Made by a program: the position numbers and the translations under genes. Positions 45,762-55,582 of a stretch of 64,000 bases of DNA are shown here, one piece after another (position 1 is the first letter of the stretch; every line of letters begins with the position of its first letter). The notes under the pieces are model-generated. The model saw nothing but the letters and a program-made list of their open reading frames with translations, was not told the origin of the DNA and did no database searches. Source of the DNA: Herbaspirillum sp. 3R11 (GTDB lineage: Bacteria > Pseudomonadota > Gammaproteobacteria > Burkholderiales > Burkholderiaceae_D). The DNA lies in the NCBI RefSeq assembly GCF_004563925.1, contig NZ_SPNJ01000005.1, forward strand, positions 186,001-250,000, given 5' to 3'.

Positions 45762-48029
45762 ATGGCAACCAATATCTTCAGTATCGGGCAAAGTGCACTG
45801 GCCGCAGCTCAGGCGGCCCAGGCGACCACCAGCCATAACATTTCCAATGCGACAACCCCGGGCTATAACCGCCAGGTAGTCGTACAAAGCACGGCCGGCG
45901 GCATCAACTACGGTTACGGCTTTATCGGGCAGGGTACGCAGGTTGCCGAAATCAAGCGCGTCTATAACGATTTCCTCAACAAGCAGGTCATGGCGTCGCA
46001 GACCACTGCGAGCTCGCTCGACTCCTACCTGTCGCAGATCAGCCAACTGAACAATCTGGTCGCGGATACGTCGGCAGGCCTGTCGCCTGCGCTGCAGGAT
46101 TTTTTCAAGTCCATGCAGAACCTGGCATCGACACCGAACAATGACGCCGCCCGTCAGGCCGTGCTGTCCGCCGGTTCCACGCTGGCTGCGCGTTTCCAGA
46201 GCCTGAATGACCAGATGGCGCAGAGCCGCACCAGCGTCAACGCCCAGATTACATCGAGCATTGGCTCCATCAATTCCCTGGCGACACAGATCCAGGAGCT
46301 GAACCAGGCCATCATCAAGGCCCAAGGCAGCGGCGGCGGCGCAGCACCAAATGATTTGCTTGATCAGCGCGATCAGGCGGTTGCCGATCTGAACAAGATC
46401 GTCAAGGTCACGACATTGCCGCAAAGTAATGGATCGTTGAGCGTGTTCGTCGGCAACGGCCAGCCTCTGGTGCTGGGTGATCAGGTTGCACAACTGGTGG
46501 CGACCCCGGCGGACGATGATCCGACGCGCCTGCAAGTGTCGATCAAGACCAGCAGCAACGCCACCATCCTGCTGCCGGACGGTGCATTCACCGGCGGTAG
46601 CTTGGGCGGCATCCTGCAATACCGCACTGAGACACTCGATACTGCGCAGAACACCTTGGGCCGCGTTGCGATCGCGATGGCCAGCGCGTTCAACGCGCAG
46701 CACAAGCTGGGGCAGGATCAGAACGGTGCGCTGGGTACCGACTTTTTCAATGTGCCGGTGCCGTCCGTCGTGGCCAACACGAAGAATCACACCGTGGCAC
46801 CACTGGCTGCTGCTACGGCTACCATCACCAATCCATCTGCGCTGTCGACCAGCGACTATCGTCTGGACTTCGATGGCACCAATTATTCGGTGACGCGTCT
46901 GTCGGACAACAATAAAACGAGTTCGACGACGGTGCCCATCACCATTGACGGTGTGCAGTTCGGCTCGACCAACATGGTGGCCAACGACAGCTTCTTGATC
47001 AAGCCGACCATCAACGGTGCCAACGGCATCAGTGTCGCAATCACCAATACACAAAAGATCGCTGCAGGAACACCAATCGTGACGTCGACCAATGCGGTCA
47101 CCGATATGGGCCTGGTCACGACGGGTAACACCGGTACCGGCGTGGTGACCTCGGCGTCGGTCAACAAGGCAGCATTCACGCCGAACTCGACGCAGACTTA
47201 CACTTATAGCAGCGGTCCGAACACGCTTACATTGACGCCATCTCCAACCGGAAACGTTACGGTCACCACGACGGCCGGAGTGACGACGCCTTACACACCC
47301 GGCACGCCGATTCCTTATTCGCCCGGCGCCACTATTACCGCGGACGGCGTTAGTTTCGTGCTGAGCGGAACGCCTGCGAACAACGACAAATTCGTCTTTT
47401 CTCCGAAACCGGCAAATACTGGCACCGCGACAATTTCGGCAGGGACTATTGATACCAACTATGCGGCTACGCCGCTGGGACCAACAGTCAAGTTGGGTTT
47501 TACATTCAATTCGACAGGTAGCACGTTGACCCCGAACGGGTCGGTAGGTGCCGTCGTGGTCACTCATACTGACGGCACTACTACTAACTACGCTGCAGGT
47601 GCGAATATCGGCTTTACGCCTGGCGACAAGCTCACCACCGGTGGCATCAGTTTTACCATCACCGGCCAGCCAGCCAATGGCGATCAATTCTACGTCTCAC
47701 CGAATACCAATGGTGTGACCGACAATCGTAACGCGCTGGCCTTGAATGCATTGCAGACTGCCAACACGATCGGCAATACCTCGTTCCAGGGTTCGTATTC
47801 GCAGCTGGTGAGCCTGATCGGCAACAAGACCAACGAGATCACGGTCACCAACAAGGCTGAGAATGCGCGTCTGACCGCGATTCAGCAAGAGCAGCAATCC
47901 GAATCCGGCGTCAACCAGGACGAAGAATTGTCCAACATGATCAAGAATCAGACGGCCTACCAGGCTGCGGCAAAAATCATTCAGGCTGCCAGCGACATGC
48001 TGAATGTCTTGTTCACGCTCGGCGGCTAG
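45762..48029 (+). CDS. flgK: hook-filament junction protein FlgK (HAP1), long form
   Basis: 755 residues, against about 550 in E. coli. The ends are normal: NIFSIGQSALAAAQAAQATTSHN, ISNATTPGYNRQVV, and QDEELSNMIKNQTAYQAAAKII. The excess is in a Thr/Gly-rich central part (about residues 360-650) with three related units of the type I-DG-V/I-F-x-G-x-P-x-N-D-x-F-x-x-P. The variable domain is surface-exposed in FlgK. FlgN should be its export chaperone. Confidence 0.96.
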   Translation: MATNIFSIGQSALAAAQAAQATTSHNISNATTPGYNRQVVVQSTAGGINYGYGFIGQGTQVAEIKRVYNDFLNKQVMASQTTASSLDSYLSQISQLNNLVADTSAGLSPALQDFFKSMQNLASTPNNDAARQAVLSAGSTLAARFQSLNDQMAQSRTSVNAQITSSIGSINSLATQIQELNQAIIKAQGSGGGAAPNDLLDQRDQAVADLNKIVKVTTLPQSNGSLSVFVGNGQPLVLGDQVAQLVATPADDDPTRLQVSIKTSSNATILLPDGAFTGGSLGGILQYRTETLDTAQNTLGRVAIAMASAFNAQHKLGQDQNGALGTDFFNVPVPSVVANTKNHTVAPLAAATATITNPSALSTSDYRLDFDGTNYSVTRLSDNNKTSSTTVPITIDGVQFGSTNMVANDSFLIKPTINGANGISVAITNTQKIAAGTPIVTSTNAVTDMGLVTTGNTGTGVVTSASVNKAAFTPNSTQTYTYSSGPNTLTLTPSPTGNVTVTTTAGVTTPYTPGTPIPYSPGATITADGVSFVLSGTPANNDKFVFSPKPANTGTATISAGTIDTNYAATPLGPTVKLGFTFNSTGSTLTPNGSVGAVVVTHTDGTTTNYAAGANIGFTPGDKLTTGGISFTITGQPANGDQFYVSPNTNGVTDNRNALALNALQTANTIGNTSFQGSYSQLVSLIGNKTNEITVTNKAENARLTAIQQEQQSESGVNQDEELSNMIKNQTAYQAAAKIIQAASDMLNVLFTLGG

Positions 48030-48046
48030 TTTTAAGGAAGATCAAA

Positions 48047-49186
48047 ATGCGTATCAGCACAAGCATGCTCTATCAACTGAGCAACACTGAATTGACCAGC
48101 ATGCAGGGTTCCATCCTGAAGCTGAACCAGCAAGTGACCCAGCAGCAAACCGTGTTGCTGCCGTCCGATGACGCCGTGGCTGCCGCGCGCGCGCTGGATC
48201 TGTCGCAGACGCAGGGGCTCAACGATCAGTACAAGATCAATCGCAACAATGCCGACAGCTCGCTGTCGCAGGTGAACGCGGCCCTGACCAACGTCACGGC
48301 GATGCTGACCAAGATCAAGTCGAACATAACCCAAGCCGGCAACGCGGCATACTCCAACAGCGAACGCGCCAACATGGCGACCGAGCTCAAGGGCAACCTG
48401 AAAGAAATGCTGGGCTTCGCCAACGCCACCGATGCGCTGGGCAACTATCTGTTCTCGGGTTTCAAGGCCACCACGCAGCCGTTCGATTACGACAGCATGG
48501 GCAATATCGTCTATAACGGTGACCAGGGCCAGCAGTCGTTGCAGGTGGATTCGACCCGCAACATGGAAATCAGCGTGTCCGGTCAGGCGGTGTTCCAAGG
48601 CGCAGGGCAGGACACCTTCAAGAACATGCAGGATCTGATCACACTGTTGCAGGTACCTGTCACCGAGGCTGCCAACAACGCGGATACTCAGGCTGCCAAT
48701 ACGTTCAATTATCCTGTGGGTTCGTTGCCGGCACAATATCCCATTCAAGCCTACAAGACGGCGCAAGCTGCGTTGGATGCGGCTGCGCCAACTGACCCGA
48801 ATTACAGCACGTTGCTGACACAGGCGGCCAACGCCAAGCTGTTATCGGACAAGGCAGATGCCGCGCGCACACCGATTCCAGGCAGCCAGGCGGCATTGAC
48901 CCGTGGCCTGAACAAGCTCGGTGGAGCGATCGACCTGCAGATGAACAGCGTCGGCGCAGCGACCGCCTCGGTAGGGGCGCGCCAGTCTGAGATTGACAAT
49001 CTGAACGCAACCGGCGATGTGCTCAAGGTGCAATACGAGCAAAGCGTGAACGATCTGCTGGGCCGCAACCCATCGGACCTTGCTGCAAACATCAGCGCGC
49101 TGTCGCTGCAGCAGACTTATCTGCAGGCTGCGCAAAAATCCTTCGTCACCACCAGCAGCCTGACGCTGTTGAACTATCTGAAGTAA
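48047..49186 (+). CDS. flgL: hook-filament junction protein FlgL (HAP3)
   Basis: 379 residues. MRISTSMLYQLSNTELTSMQ at the N-terminus, SSLSQVNAALTNVTAMLTKIK, and the C-terminal LQQTYLQAAQKSFVTTSSLTLLNYL are flagellin-like ends. It joins FlgK to the filament. 17 bases after flgK, same transcript. Confidence 0.96.
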   Translation: MRISTSMLYQLSNTELTSMQGSILKLNQQVTQQQTVLLPSDDAVAAARALDLSQTQGLNDQYKINRNNADSSLSQVNAALTNVTAMLTKIKSNITQAGNAAYSNSERANMATELKGNLKEMLGFANATDALGNYLFSGFKATTQPFDYDSMGNIVYNGDQGQQSLQVDSTRNMEISVSGQAVFQGAGQDTFKNMQDLITLLQVPVTEAANNADTQAANTFNYPVGSLPAQYPIQAYKTAQAALDAAAPTDPNYSTLLTQAANAKLLSDKADAARTPIPGSQAALTRGLNKLGGAIDLQMNSVGAATASVGARQSEIDNLNATGDVLKVQYEQSVNDLLGRNPSDLAANISALSLQQTYLQAAQKSFVTTSSLTLLNYLK

Positions 49187-49195
49187 TTCTTCCGG

Positions 49196-49219
49196 CCGGG
49201 CGAACTGCGGTTCGTCCGG
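49196..49219 (+). terminator. hairpin after flgL
   Basis: Stem CCGGGCGAAC/GTTCGTCCGG (one G-T wobble), loop TGCG, nine bases after the flgL stop. No T-run follows, so it is weaker than the other terminators here. The rest of the gap up to the fliR stop at 49380 has no gene. Confidence 0.5.
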
Positions 49220-49379
49220 TGTCTCAATCTTCCCCGTAACAGTCCTTCTCCCGCTTATTCATTTGTCCGCTATCAGGGCGTGATGAGTCTTGTCCTGTCC
49301 CGAGCAGGATCCTTTGTCTGGTCAAGCTTGAAAAGTGTTTGTGGCTACGTTGCAAACCGACGGCTCGCCCGCCGTATGG

Positions 49380-50183
49380 CTAGTGTTTGGGGATCGGCGG
49401 GATGGTCGCCATGCCGCCGAGCATACGCACGGTTTCGATGGTGTCGTTGAGGAAGTGCTGCAGCGGCGTCAGCATGTAGGGCAGGCAGATTGCGATCAGC
49501 AGGAAGCCGGCGACCATCGTGATCGGAAAGCCGATGCCGAAGAGATTCAGTGCCGGCGCCGCGCGCGTCAGGATGCCCAGCGCCATGTTGGTGATCAGCA
49601 GGGCGACGATCATGGGCAGTGATAATTGCAGTCCCATGCTGAAGATGCGCGCGCCGGAAAGCGCGATGTAGTGGAAGCCTTCGGCCGTCACCGGCGCCGC
49701 AGTGATCGGCAGGGTGTTGAAACTGTCCGCGATGACGGCAACCAGCACCAGATGGCCGTTGATGCTCAGGAAGACCAGTGTGGCAAGCAGGGAAAACAAC
49801 TGGCTGATGGCGGACGTGCGTCCTTGAGATTGCGGATCGAAGAAGACGGCGAAGCCGAGGCCCATGGTGTTGCTGGTCATTTCCCCGGCCATTTCCACTG
49901 CGGCAAAAACCAGGCGGACGGAGAATCCCATGGCCGCGCCAATGATGAATTGCTGGACCAGGATCAGCAGTCCCGTCATCGACATCGGATCGAGCGCCGG
50001 CGGCACCGGCACGTTGGGTGCGATGACCAGCGAGGTCATGACCCCAAGCAGGATTTTCACCAGCATCGGCACGCTGGCGCTGCCAAACGGCGGCGCGACA
50101 GCCAGCAATCCGAGGATGCGCGTCAGCGGCCAGATGAATGCGGCGATCCAGATGTAGAGCTGAGCGCTGGTGACGTTGATCAT
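49380..50183 (-). CDS. fliR: flagellar export gate protein FliR
   Basis: 267 residues, hydrophobic with about six segments (LYIWIAAFIWPLTRILGLLAV, and VAPPFGSASVP). The ATG at 50183 (MINVTSAQLYIW) is used; the frame is open another 37 codons upstream across the fliQ boundary with no matching sequence. FliP, FliQ and FliR form the export gate core. Last gene of the fliF-fliR run. Confidence 0.95.
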   Translation of the reverse strand: MINVTSAQLYIWIAAFIWPLTRILGLLAVAPPFGSASVPMLVKILLGVMTSLVIAPNVPVPPALDPMSMTGLLILVQQFIIGAAMGFSVRLVFAAVEMAGEMTSNTMGLGFAVFFDPQSQGRTSAISQLFSLLATLVFLSINGHLVLVAVIADSFNTLPITAAPVTAEGFHYIALSGARIFSMGLQLSLPMIVALLITNMALGILTRAAPALNLFGIGFPITMVAGFLLIAICLPYMLTPLQHFLNDTIETVRMLGGMATIPPIPKH

Positions 50184-50224
50184 GATGTTGCGATTGCCTG
50201 TGGGCGTGGCAATCCTTGCATGCC

Positions 50225-50494
50225 TTACTGCACCATGGCGGGAATGCCGGTAAACATCAGGCGCATGTAATCGAGCATGATGCTCAGCATCCACGGGCCG
50301 GCAATGATGAGTGCAAGGAAGACCCCAACCAGTTTCGGAATGAAGGTCAGCGTGGCTTCATTGATCTGTGTCGCGGCTTGAAAAATACTGACGATCAGGC
50401 CGATGATCAGCGCGGTGAACAGCATCGGCGCGGCGATCATCAGAGTGACTTCCATGGCCTGGCGGCCGAGGGTCATTACGCTTTCTGGTGTCAT
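50225..50494 (-). CDS. fliQ: flagellar export gate protein FliQ
   Basis: 89 residues with two membrane helices: MTPESVMTLGRQAMEVTLMI and LIVSIFQAATQINEATLTFIP are the family signatures. It lies between fliP and fliR as usual. Confidence 0.97.
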   Translation of the reverse strand: MTPESVMTLGRQAMEVTLMIAAPMLFTALIIGLIVSIFQAATQINEATLTFIPKLVGVFLALIIAGPWMLSIMLDYMRLMFTGIPAMVQ

Positions 50495-50503
50495 GGCGGG
50501 GCC

Positions 50504-51283
50504 TTAGTAAAAACTTTCTGCCAGCGATCCGATCAGCAGCTGCCAGCCGTCAACGAGGACGAACAGCATCAGCTTGAACGGTAGCGACACGATTGCCGGC
50601 GACATCATCATCATCCCCATCGACATCAGGATACTGGCGACCACCATGTCGATGATCAGGAAGGGGATGAAAATGGCGAAACTGATCTGGAATGCAGTCT
50701 TCAGTTCGCTGGTGATGAATGCCGGGATCAGCAGGCGCAGCGGTACATCTTCCGGGCCTTGCAGGTCGGGGCTGTGGGACAGCTTGACGTACAGGGCGAG
50801 GTCGGACTGGCGCGTTTGCTTGAGCATGAACTCCTTGAGCGGCCCGGCGCCTTTTTCCATTGCATCGATCATGGAAATCTTGTTCTCGGAGAAGGGCAGG
50901 TAGGCGTCGGCGTAGATCTTGTCGAACACCGGACCCATCACGAACAGGGTCAGGAACAGCGACAAGCCGACCAGCACCTGCGTCGGCGGCGTCGACTGCG
51001 TACCCAGCGCCTGGCGCAGCAGCGACAGCACGATGACGATGCGCGTGAAGCAGGTCATCATCAGCAGCGCGGCCGGGATGAAGGACAGCGACGTGAGCAA
51101 CAGCATCGTCTGGATGCTGAGGTTGTAGGTCTGTCCGCCGCCTGGGGCCGGTGTGCTCGTGAATGCAGGCAAGCCCTGTTGTGCGGCTGCCGCGAGCGGC
51201 AGACAGAGCAGGAAAACCGGCAGCAGGCGCAGCCAGCGAGACGAGCCTGAAGGGCGCGCCGAAGAAGTTCTAACTGCTGCCAT
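50504..51283 (-). CDS. fliP: flagellar export gate protein FliP
   Basis: 259 residues with a signal peptide ([18 protein letters not shown]) and four later membrane segments. [43 protein letters not shown] and [20 protein letters not shown] are characteristic. FliP forms the pentameric core of the gate. Its start overlaps the end of fliO by 14 bases. Confidence 0.97.
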   Translation of the reverse strand: MAAVRTSSARPSGSSRWLRLLPVFLLCLPLAAAAQQGLPAFTSTPAPGGGQTYNLSIQTMLLLTSLSFIPAALLMMTCFTRIVIVLSLLRQALGTQSTPPTQVLVGLSLFLTLFVMGPVFDKIYADAYLPFSENKISMIDAMEKGAGPLKEFMLKQTRQSDLALYVKLSHSPDLQGPEDVPLRLLIPAFITSELKTAFQISFAIFIPFLIIDMVVASILMSMGMMMMSPAIVSLPFKLMLFVLVDGWQLLIGSLAESFY

Positions 51284-51737
51284 TACGTTTGTCGATCGTG
51301 TTTTTCAGCCAGGAAGAGAAGTTGGCAGAGACGGCCGAGGCCGGTGCTGTAACGTGTTCCTGGCGTGGCATGGTGGCCAGTGTATTGACGCGTCCCGGCG
51401 CAACGCCGACGACGATCCATTGGTCCGCGACTTCGATGACCATCACACGCTCGCGCGTGCCGACGCTGACGCCGCCGATGATCTTGGCGACCGCATTGCC
51501 CTGTGCGCGCTGGACCAGCCCGCTGCGCTTGAACAACCATGCGATGCCGGCCATGATTGCCAGCACGGCAGTCAGTCCCAGCAGCATGGTGAACACGCTG
51601 CCGGTAGTGGAAGGCAATGCCGGGGCTGTTTGCTGTTCCGCCGCATGCACTGCACCGGCGGCAAATGCTGCCGGCACGAAGACAATGCTGCAGCGGATGC
51701 AGGTCAGGAAATTGCGGAGACGGCGCGGACGGTTCAT
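51270..51737 (-). CDS. fliO: flagellar export accessory protein FliO
   Basis: 155 residues. One signal-like and one strong membrane segment ([21 protein letters not shown]) are followed by the FliO cytoplasmic motif [22 protein letters not shown]. It helps FliP assemble. Overlaps fliN by four bases and fliP by 14. Confidence 0.92.
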   Translation of the reverse strand: MNRPRRLRNFLTCIRCSIVFVPAAFAAGAVHAAEQQTAPALPSTTGSVFTMLLGLTAVLAIMAGIAWLFKRSGLVQRAQGNAVAKIIGGVSVGTRERVMVIEVADQWIVVGVAPGRVNTLATMPRQEHVTAPASAVSANFSSWLKNTIDKRNGSS

Positions 51738-52183
51738 CTATTGAGTTTGCGGATGCGCTCGGCAGGAGTGATGATGTCGGTCAGACGGATACCGAACTTG
51801 TCATTGACCACCACCACTTCACCTTGTGCAATCAGGCAACCGTTGACAAGCACGTCCATCGGTTCACCGGCCATACCGTCGAGTTCCACCACCGAACCCT
51901 GCGCCAGTTGCAGCAGATTCTTGATGGCAATCTTGGTGCGGCCCAGTTCCACTGTCAGCTGAACCGGGATGTCGAGGATGAAGTCGATGTCGTTGGGCGT
52001 GTTGGTCTGGATATCCGACGCGCTCAGATCCTTGAAGATGGTTGCTTCGGCCGGTTTGGTCGTCAGGCCTTCTTCTTCAGGAATGTGCTTCTTCTGCGAC
52101 TCTTCCGCTTCTGTTTGCTCGGCCAACGCGGCGCCCCACGGATCGTCTTCCGCCGCTGTTTGGTCAACGTTATCTTCAGCCAT
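51734..52183 (-). CDS. fliN: C-ring switch protein FliN
   Basis: 149 residues. The C-terminal 80 residues are the SpoA-type domain (ILDIPVQLTVELGRTKIAIKNLLQLAQGSVVELDGMAGEP, given in parts: LDIPVQLTVELGRTKI, LAQGSVVELD, VNGCLIAQGEVVVV). An acidic Glu/Ala-rich N-terminal extension of about 60 residues is common in betaproteobacteria. Works with FliM as CheY-dependent switch. Its start overlaps the fliM end by eight bases. Confidence 0.95.
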   Translation of the reverse strand: MAEDNVDQTAAEDDPWGAALAEQTEAEESQKKHIPEEEGLTTKPAEATIFKDLSASDIQTNTPNDIDFILDIPVQLTVELGRTKIAIKNLLQLAQGSVVELDGMAGEPMDVLVNGCLIAQGEVVVVNDKFGIRLTDIITPAERIRKLNR

Positions 52184-53189
52184 TCTGCTCTCCTTGAATA
52201 CTTTCTGGTGTTTCGTTGTGCGTGATGGATAGCAGTTTTTCTACGCGCAACGCGTATTGACCATTCAATTTGCCATAGCTGCACTCCATCACGGGAACGC
52301 CATCGACTTGCGCAGTGACGGGATTGGCCGTCTGCAACTGGATGACGTCGCCGACTTGCATGTTCAGCAAATCGGTAAATGTGACGCGGGCGGTGCCGAA
52401 GTTGGCGATCAGCTCAACTTCCGCGGTCTGGATCTGCTGCTTCATCAGGCGGATCCAGCGTTTGTCGACTTCCAGGGCTTCACCTTGCATGCTGCTGGTG
52501 AGCTTGTCCCGGACCGGTTCGATCATCGAGTAGGGCGTGCAGATGTGAATTTCGCCACTGACGGGTCCCAGCTCGATCGTGAACGACGTCGACACCACAA
52601 CTTCATTGGGCGTGGCGATGTTGGCGAACTGCGTATTCAGTTCCGAGCGGATGTACTCGAATTCAATCGGGTAAATCGGCTCCCAGGACTTGGAGTAATT
52701 TTCAAACACGATATCCAGCACGCGCATGATGATGCGCTGCTCGGTCGGCGTGAATTCACGGCCTTCGATACGGGTATGGAAGCGTCCGTCGCCGCCGAAC
52801 ATGTTGTCCACCAGCAGGAACACGAACTGCGGATCGAAGACTACCAGGCCGATGCCGCGGAACGGTTTGATGTGGACCAGGTTCAGGTTGGTCGGCACCA
52901 CCAGGTTACGGATGAATTCGCTGTACTTCGAGACTTTCACAGGGCCGACCGAAATTTCGGCGGTGCGGTGCAGGAAGTTGAACAAACCGATGCGGAACAG
53001 GCGGGCGAAACGTTCGTTGATGATTTCGAGCGTCGGCATCCGGCCGCGAACGATACGCTCTTGCGTTGCAAGATTGTAGTTGCGTACCGTCCCGGGGGTT
53101 TCTTCGACGCTTTTTTCTTCGTCTTCGTCCCCCGTCACTCCTCTTAGGAGTGCATCGACTTCTTCCTGCGATAGAAAGTGTTCTGCCAT
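52176..53189 (-). CDS. fliM: C-ring switch protein FliM
   Basis: 337 residues from the ATG at 53189, four bases after the fliL stop. The N-terminal CheY-binding helix has LSQEEVDALL; the middle domain has FNFLHRTAEISVG and MFGGDGRFHTRIEGREFTP; the C-terminal SpoA domain has LNMQVGDVIQLQ. Frame continues upstream of 53189 through fliL without meaning. It passes the CheY signal to FliG. Confidence 0.97.
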   Translation of the reverse strand: MAEHFLSQEEVDALLRGVTGDEDEEKSVEETPGTVRNYNLATQERIVRGRMPTLEIINERFARLFRIGLFNFLHRTAEISVGPVKVSKYSEFIRNLVVPTNLNLVHIKPFRGIGLVVFDPQFVFLLVDNMFGGDGRFHTRIEGREFTPTEQRIIMRVLDIVFENYSKSWEPIYPIEFEYIRSELNTQFANIATPNEVVVSTSFTIELGPVSGEIHICTPYSMIEPVRDKLTSSMQGEALEVDKRWIRLMKQQIQTAEVELIANFGTARVTFTDLLNMQVGDVIQLQTANPVTAQVDGVPVMECSYGKLNGQYALRVEKLLSITHNETPESIQGEQNG

Positions 53190-53193
53190 GATG

Positions 53194-53715
53194 CTACTGC
53201 TGTTGAATGACGAAAGAGGTGTAGAACACGTCGGTGATCGACGGACCCTTGCCGCCGCCGGCAAACGGCTCGCCCAACTGATCGATGATCTCGTCGGTCA
53301 GGTTGCGCTTGCCTTCGCTGGTCAGCAGCTCGGAAGCCTTCTTGCTCGACAGGACCATCAGCAAACGGCTGCGTACTTGCGGCATGAAGACCTTGAGGCT
53401 TTCAGCGGTTTCGGCGTTTGCCACTTGCAGGGTCAGGGCGACTTGCAGGAACTGGTCGCCGGTTTCCTGCTGCAGGTTGACCACGAACGGTTCGATGACA
53501 ACGAATACGGGCACCTTCGAAGAGGCCTTTTCTTCGACATGTTCCTCATCGGCTTTTTTGGATTTGCCGCCCATCAGCATGAAGGCTGCGCCCCCGCCGA
53601 TTGCCAGCACCAGCACTGCACCGATGATGATGAAGAGCATTTTCTTCGATTTCGCCGGTGCCGCCTCTGCAGCGTCCGCCCCCTTGGCTGCCGGTTTTGC
53701 TGCTTTTGTTGCCAT
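53194..53715 (-). CDS. fliL: flagellar basal-body protein FliL
   Basis: 173 residues. A Lys/Ala-rich cytoplasmic start, one membrane helix (KKMLFIIIGAVLVLAIGGGAAFML), and the periplasmic FliL domain (VFVVIEPFVVNLQQETGDQFLQV). It associates with the stator and supports torque. The gap of 112 bases to fliK upstream holds no gene. Confidence 0.94.
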   Translation of the reverse strand: MATKAAKPAAKGADAAEAAPAKSKKMLFIIIGAVLVLAIGGGAAFMLMGGKSKKADEEHVEEKASSKVPVFVVIEPFVVNLQQETGDQFLQVALTLQVANAETAESLKVFMPQVRSRLLMVLSSKKASELLTSEGKRNLTDEIIDQLGEPFAGGGKGPSITDVFYTSFVIQQQ

Positions 53716-53827
53716 CTAATTTTCCCTTTCGTGCGTGTTCGTTGAGCACATCACAATACTATCGGCAAGAAACCGCCGATATTGATACTGCCGGCTGAAC
53801 ACCTGTTTTTATTGAATGCTGTCCGAC

Positions 53828-55084
53828 TTATGCAAATGTGTCCACGAGGCCTTGTCCGCCGCGGGCGACTGGACGAGGCACGACGGCCACATTGACGTCT
53901 GTTTCATTGTCGCGGCCGCCGAAGTTCGACGAGTTGCCGCTGCTGCTGCGCGCCTGTTGTTGCTGGTTCGCGCCTTGCTGTTGATTCGGGGTGCCGGTGT
54001 TGACGGTGGCCTGACCCAGCTGGATGCCGGCCTGCTCCATCATTTCGCGCAGCTTCGGCATGGCGGCTTCGAGCGCCTGCTTGACTTCCGGCTGCGCGGT
54101 GATGAAGGTCGCATCGGCTTGTTGATTGTTGACGTGCAAGACCACTTGCAACGGGCCCAGATCCGGTGGATTGAGCGTCAGTGACGCGCTTTGCAGACCG
54201 CCGTTGGCCATCCACAATACCTTCTGGCCGACAGCCTGATCCCAACCCTGGCTGCCAACGGCCGGTGTCAGGCGTTGAACGGCCTGGCCGCTCATGGCGG
54301 CTTGCTGGCTCAACGACATTGCTTGCTGCAGCGCAGGAACCACGGTGGCGGCGGTTGGCTGCACCGGTGTTTCGATTGGTTTGACAGCGACTTCCGGCGA
54401 GACCTTGGCGGCGCGGGCTGCAGCGGCGGAGTCTTGCAAATCAGCCTGGAAGGATTTGGCGGATACCGGCGATTCGGCCTGGCTCTTTTCGGTGGTGGCG
54501 CGGGTCGGCAGGGCCGATTTGCCGTCCGCCGGATCTTTTTCGCTGTCCTGCAATGCGGCGAGGTCGAGCGGGTTGTTCTTGCCCTTGCTCTTGTCGTCAC
54601 TCTGGGCATCAGTCAGTGCCAGGTCGGTCTTCGCATCAGCGCCAATCTGGCCGATCGGCTTCTTGCCTTTCTGACCGGCCAGTGCATCCATGTCCTGGTC
54701 AGTGGTTTTCTTGGAAACCGGCTGGGTGATCATCTGGCCCATGTTGGTGACCAGCGCCAGCATTTGCTGCGCAGAGGCGGCGTCGGTAGCGGCGCTGGCG
54801 TCCTCGGCGGCCTGGTCTTCGTCCTGCTTGTCGTCGGACGACGCCGTCTTGTCCGCATCTGATTTTGGCGCGGTCGACGCGGTCGGTGCAGGAGCGGCTT
54901 TGGCCGGTTCCGGCGACTTATCCTTGGCGGCATCGTTCGGCTTGCTTTGATTTTCGCGGTTGCTGACTTCCTTGTTCAACACCTGGTTGAAAGGAACATC
55001 GGCCGTGAACGAGTCGGCTTGCGTGGCGGGGCGTGCAGAATTCTGCAGGTTCGCGACGTTCAAGATCGGCAATTGTGTTTTCAT
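53828..55084 (-). CDS. fliK: hook-length control protein FliK
   Basis: 418 residues. A long Ala/Asp/Lys/Pro-rich disordered N-terminal ruler is followed by the C-terminal Flg_hook domain (ASLTLNPPDLGPLQVVLHVNN, then KLREMMEQAGIQLGQATV) that signals FlhB to change export specificity. Low-complexity length is expected to set hook length. A second FliK-like gene is at 62413-63591. Confidence 0.93.
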   Translation of the reverse strand: MKTQLPILNVANLQNSARPATQADSFTADVPFNQVLNKEVSNRENQSKPNDAAKDKSPEPAKAAPAPTASTAPKSDADKTASSDDKQDEDQAAEDASAATDAASAQQMLALVTNMGQMITQPVSKKTTDQDMDALAGQKGKKPIGQIGADAKTDLALTDAQSDDKSKGKNNPLDLAALQDSEKDPADGKSALPTRATTEKSQAESPVSAKSFQADLQDSAAAARAAKVSPEVAVKPIETPVQPTAATVVPALQQAMSLSQQAAMSGQAVQRLTPAVGSQGWDQAVGQKVLWMANGGLQSASLTLNPPDLGPLQVVLHVNNQQADATFITAQPEVKQALEAAMPKLREMMEQAGIQLGQATVNTGTPNQQQGANQQQQARSSSGNSSNFGGRDNETDVNVAVVPRPVARGGQGLVDTFA

Positions 55085-55104
55085 CGTTTCCGCCAGTTCC
55101 TAGC

Positions 55105-55545
55105 CTACCGTTTGTAAAACGTGATCCGCGACGCTTGTTCATCCGTCTGCTTTTGATCAAGTCGTGTTTCGCGCAATTGCGCCGTTTGTTTTGCCCGCGT
55201 CGCCAGTGTGTCATAAGACATTCGTTTGCGCTCGCATGCCTGCCATGCCGCCCGTGCTTCCGCCACACGTTGCTGGGCATTTTTCACCACATTTTGCTGC
55301 CCGGTGATGGCGCTGTCGATTTTTTCAATGAACAACTGAAAATTTCGATAGCTCATCGCCGTCAAACCGGAGGACAGGCTTTCCTGAAAACGCAAAGCGT
55401 AGTCGTCACGGTATTGTTCCAGAATGACAAGTTTCTGCTGCGCCTCTTCGCTCGTGCGAACAGACCGGCCCAAGCGTTTGGTCGCTTCGTCGGTCTCTTT
55501 GGTCGCCAATTCGATCAGCGTTTCGAGTGCAGTGGTCGTAGCCAT
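55105..55545 (-). CDS. fliJ: flagellar export protein FliJ
   Basis: 146 residues, an almost continuous coiled coil (LETLIELATKETDEATKRLG, YRNFQLFIEKIDSAITGQQ). FliJ sits in the FliI hexamer like a rotary shaft and recycles chaperones. Between fliI and fliK as usual. Confidence 0.93.
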   Translation of the reverse strand: MATTTALETLIELATKETDEATKRLGRSVRTSEEAQQKLVILEQYRDDYALRFQESLSSGLTAMSYRNFQLFIEKIDSAITGQQNVVKNAQQRVAEARAAWQACERKRMSYDTLATRAKQTAQLRETRLDQKQTDEQASRITFYKR

Positions 55546-55582
55546 GGTAGCTTTGATTATATTTTCGGGGCGAAGTGCTCAA

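Noticed and set aside
45729-47687. 652-codon minus-strand open frame opposite flgK
   Set aside because: Arg/His/Gly-rich shadow translation of flgK with no domain; the plus strand has a promoter, ribosome site and family ends.
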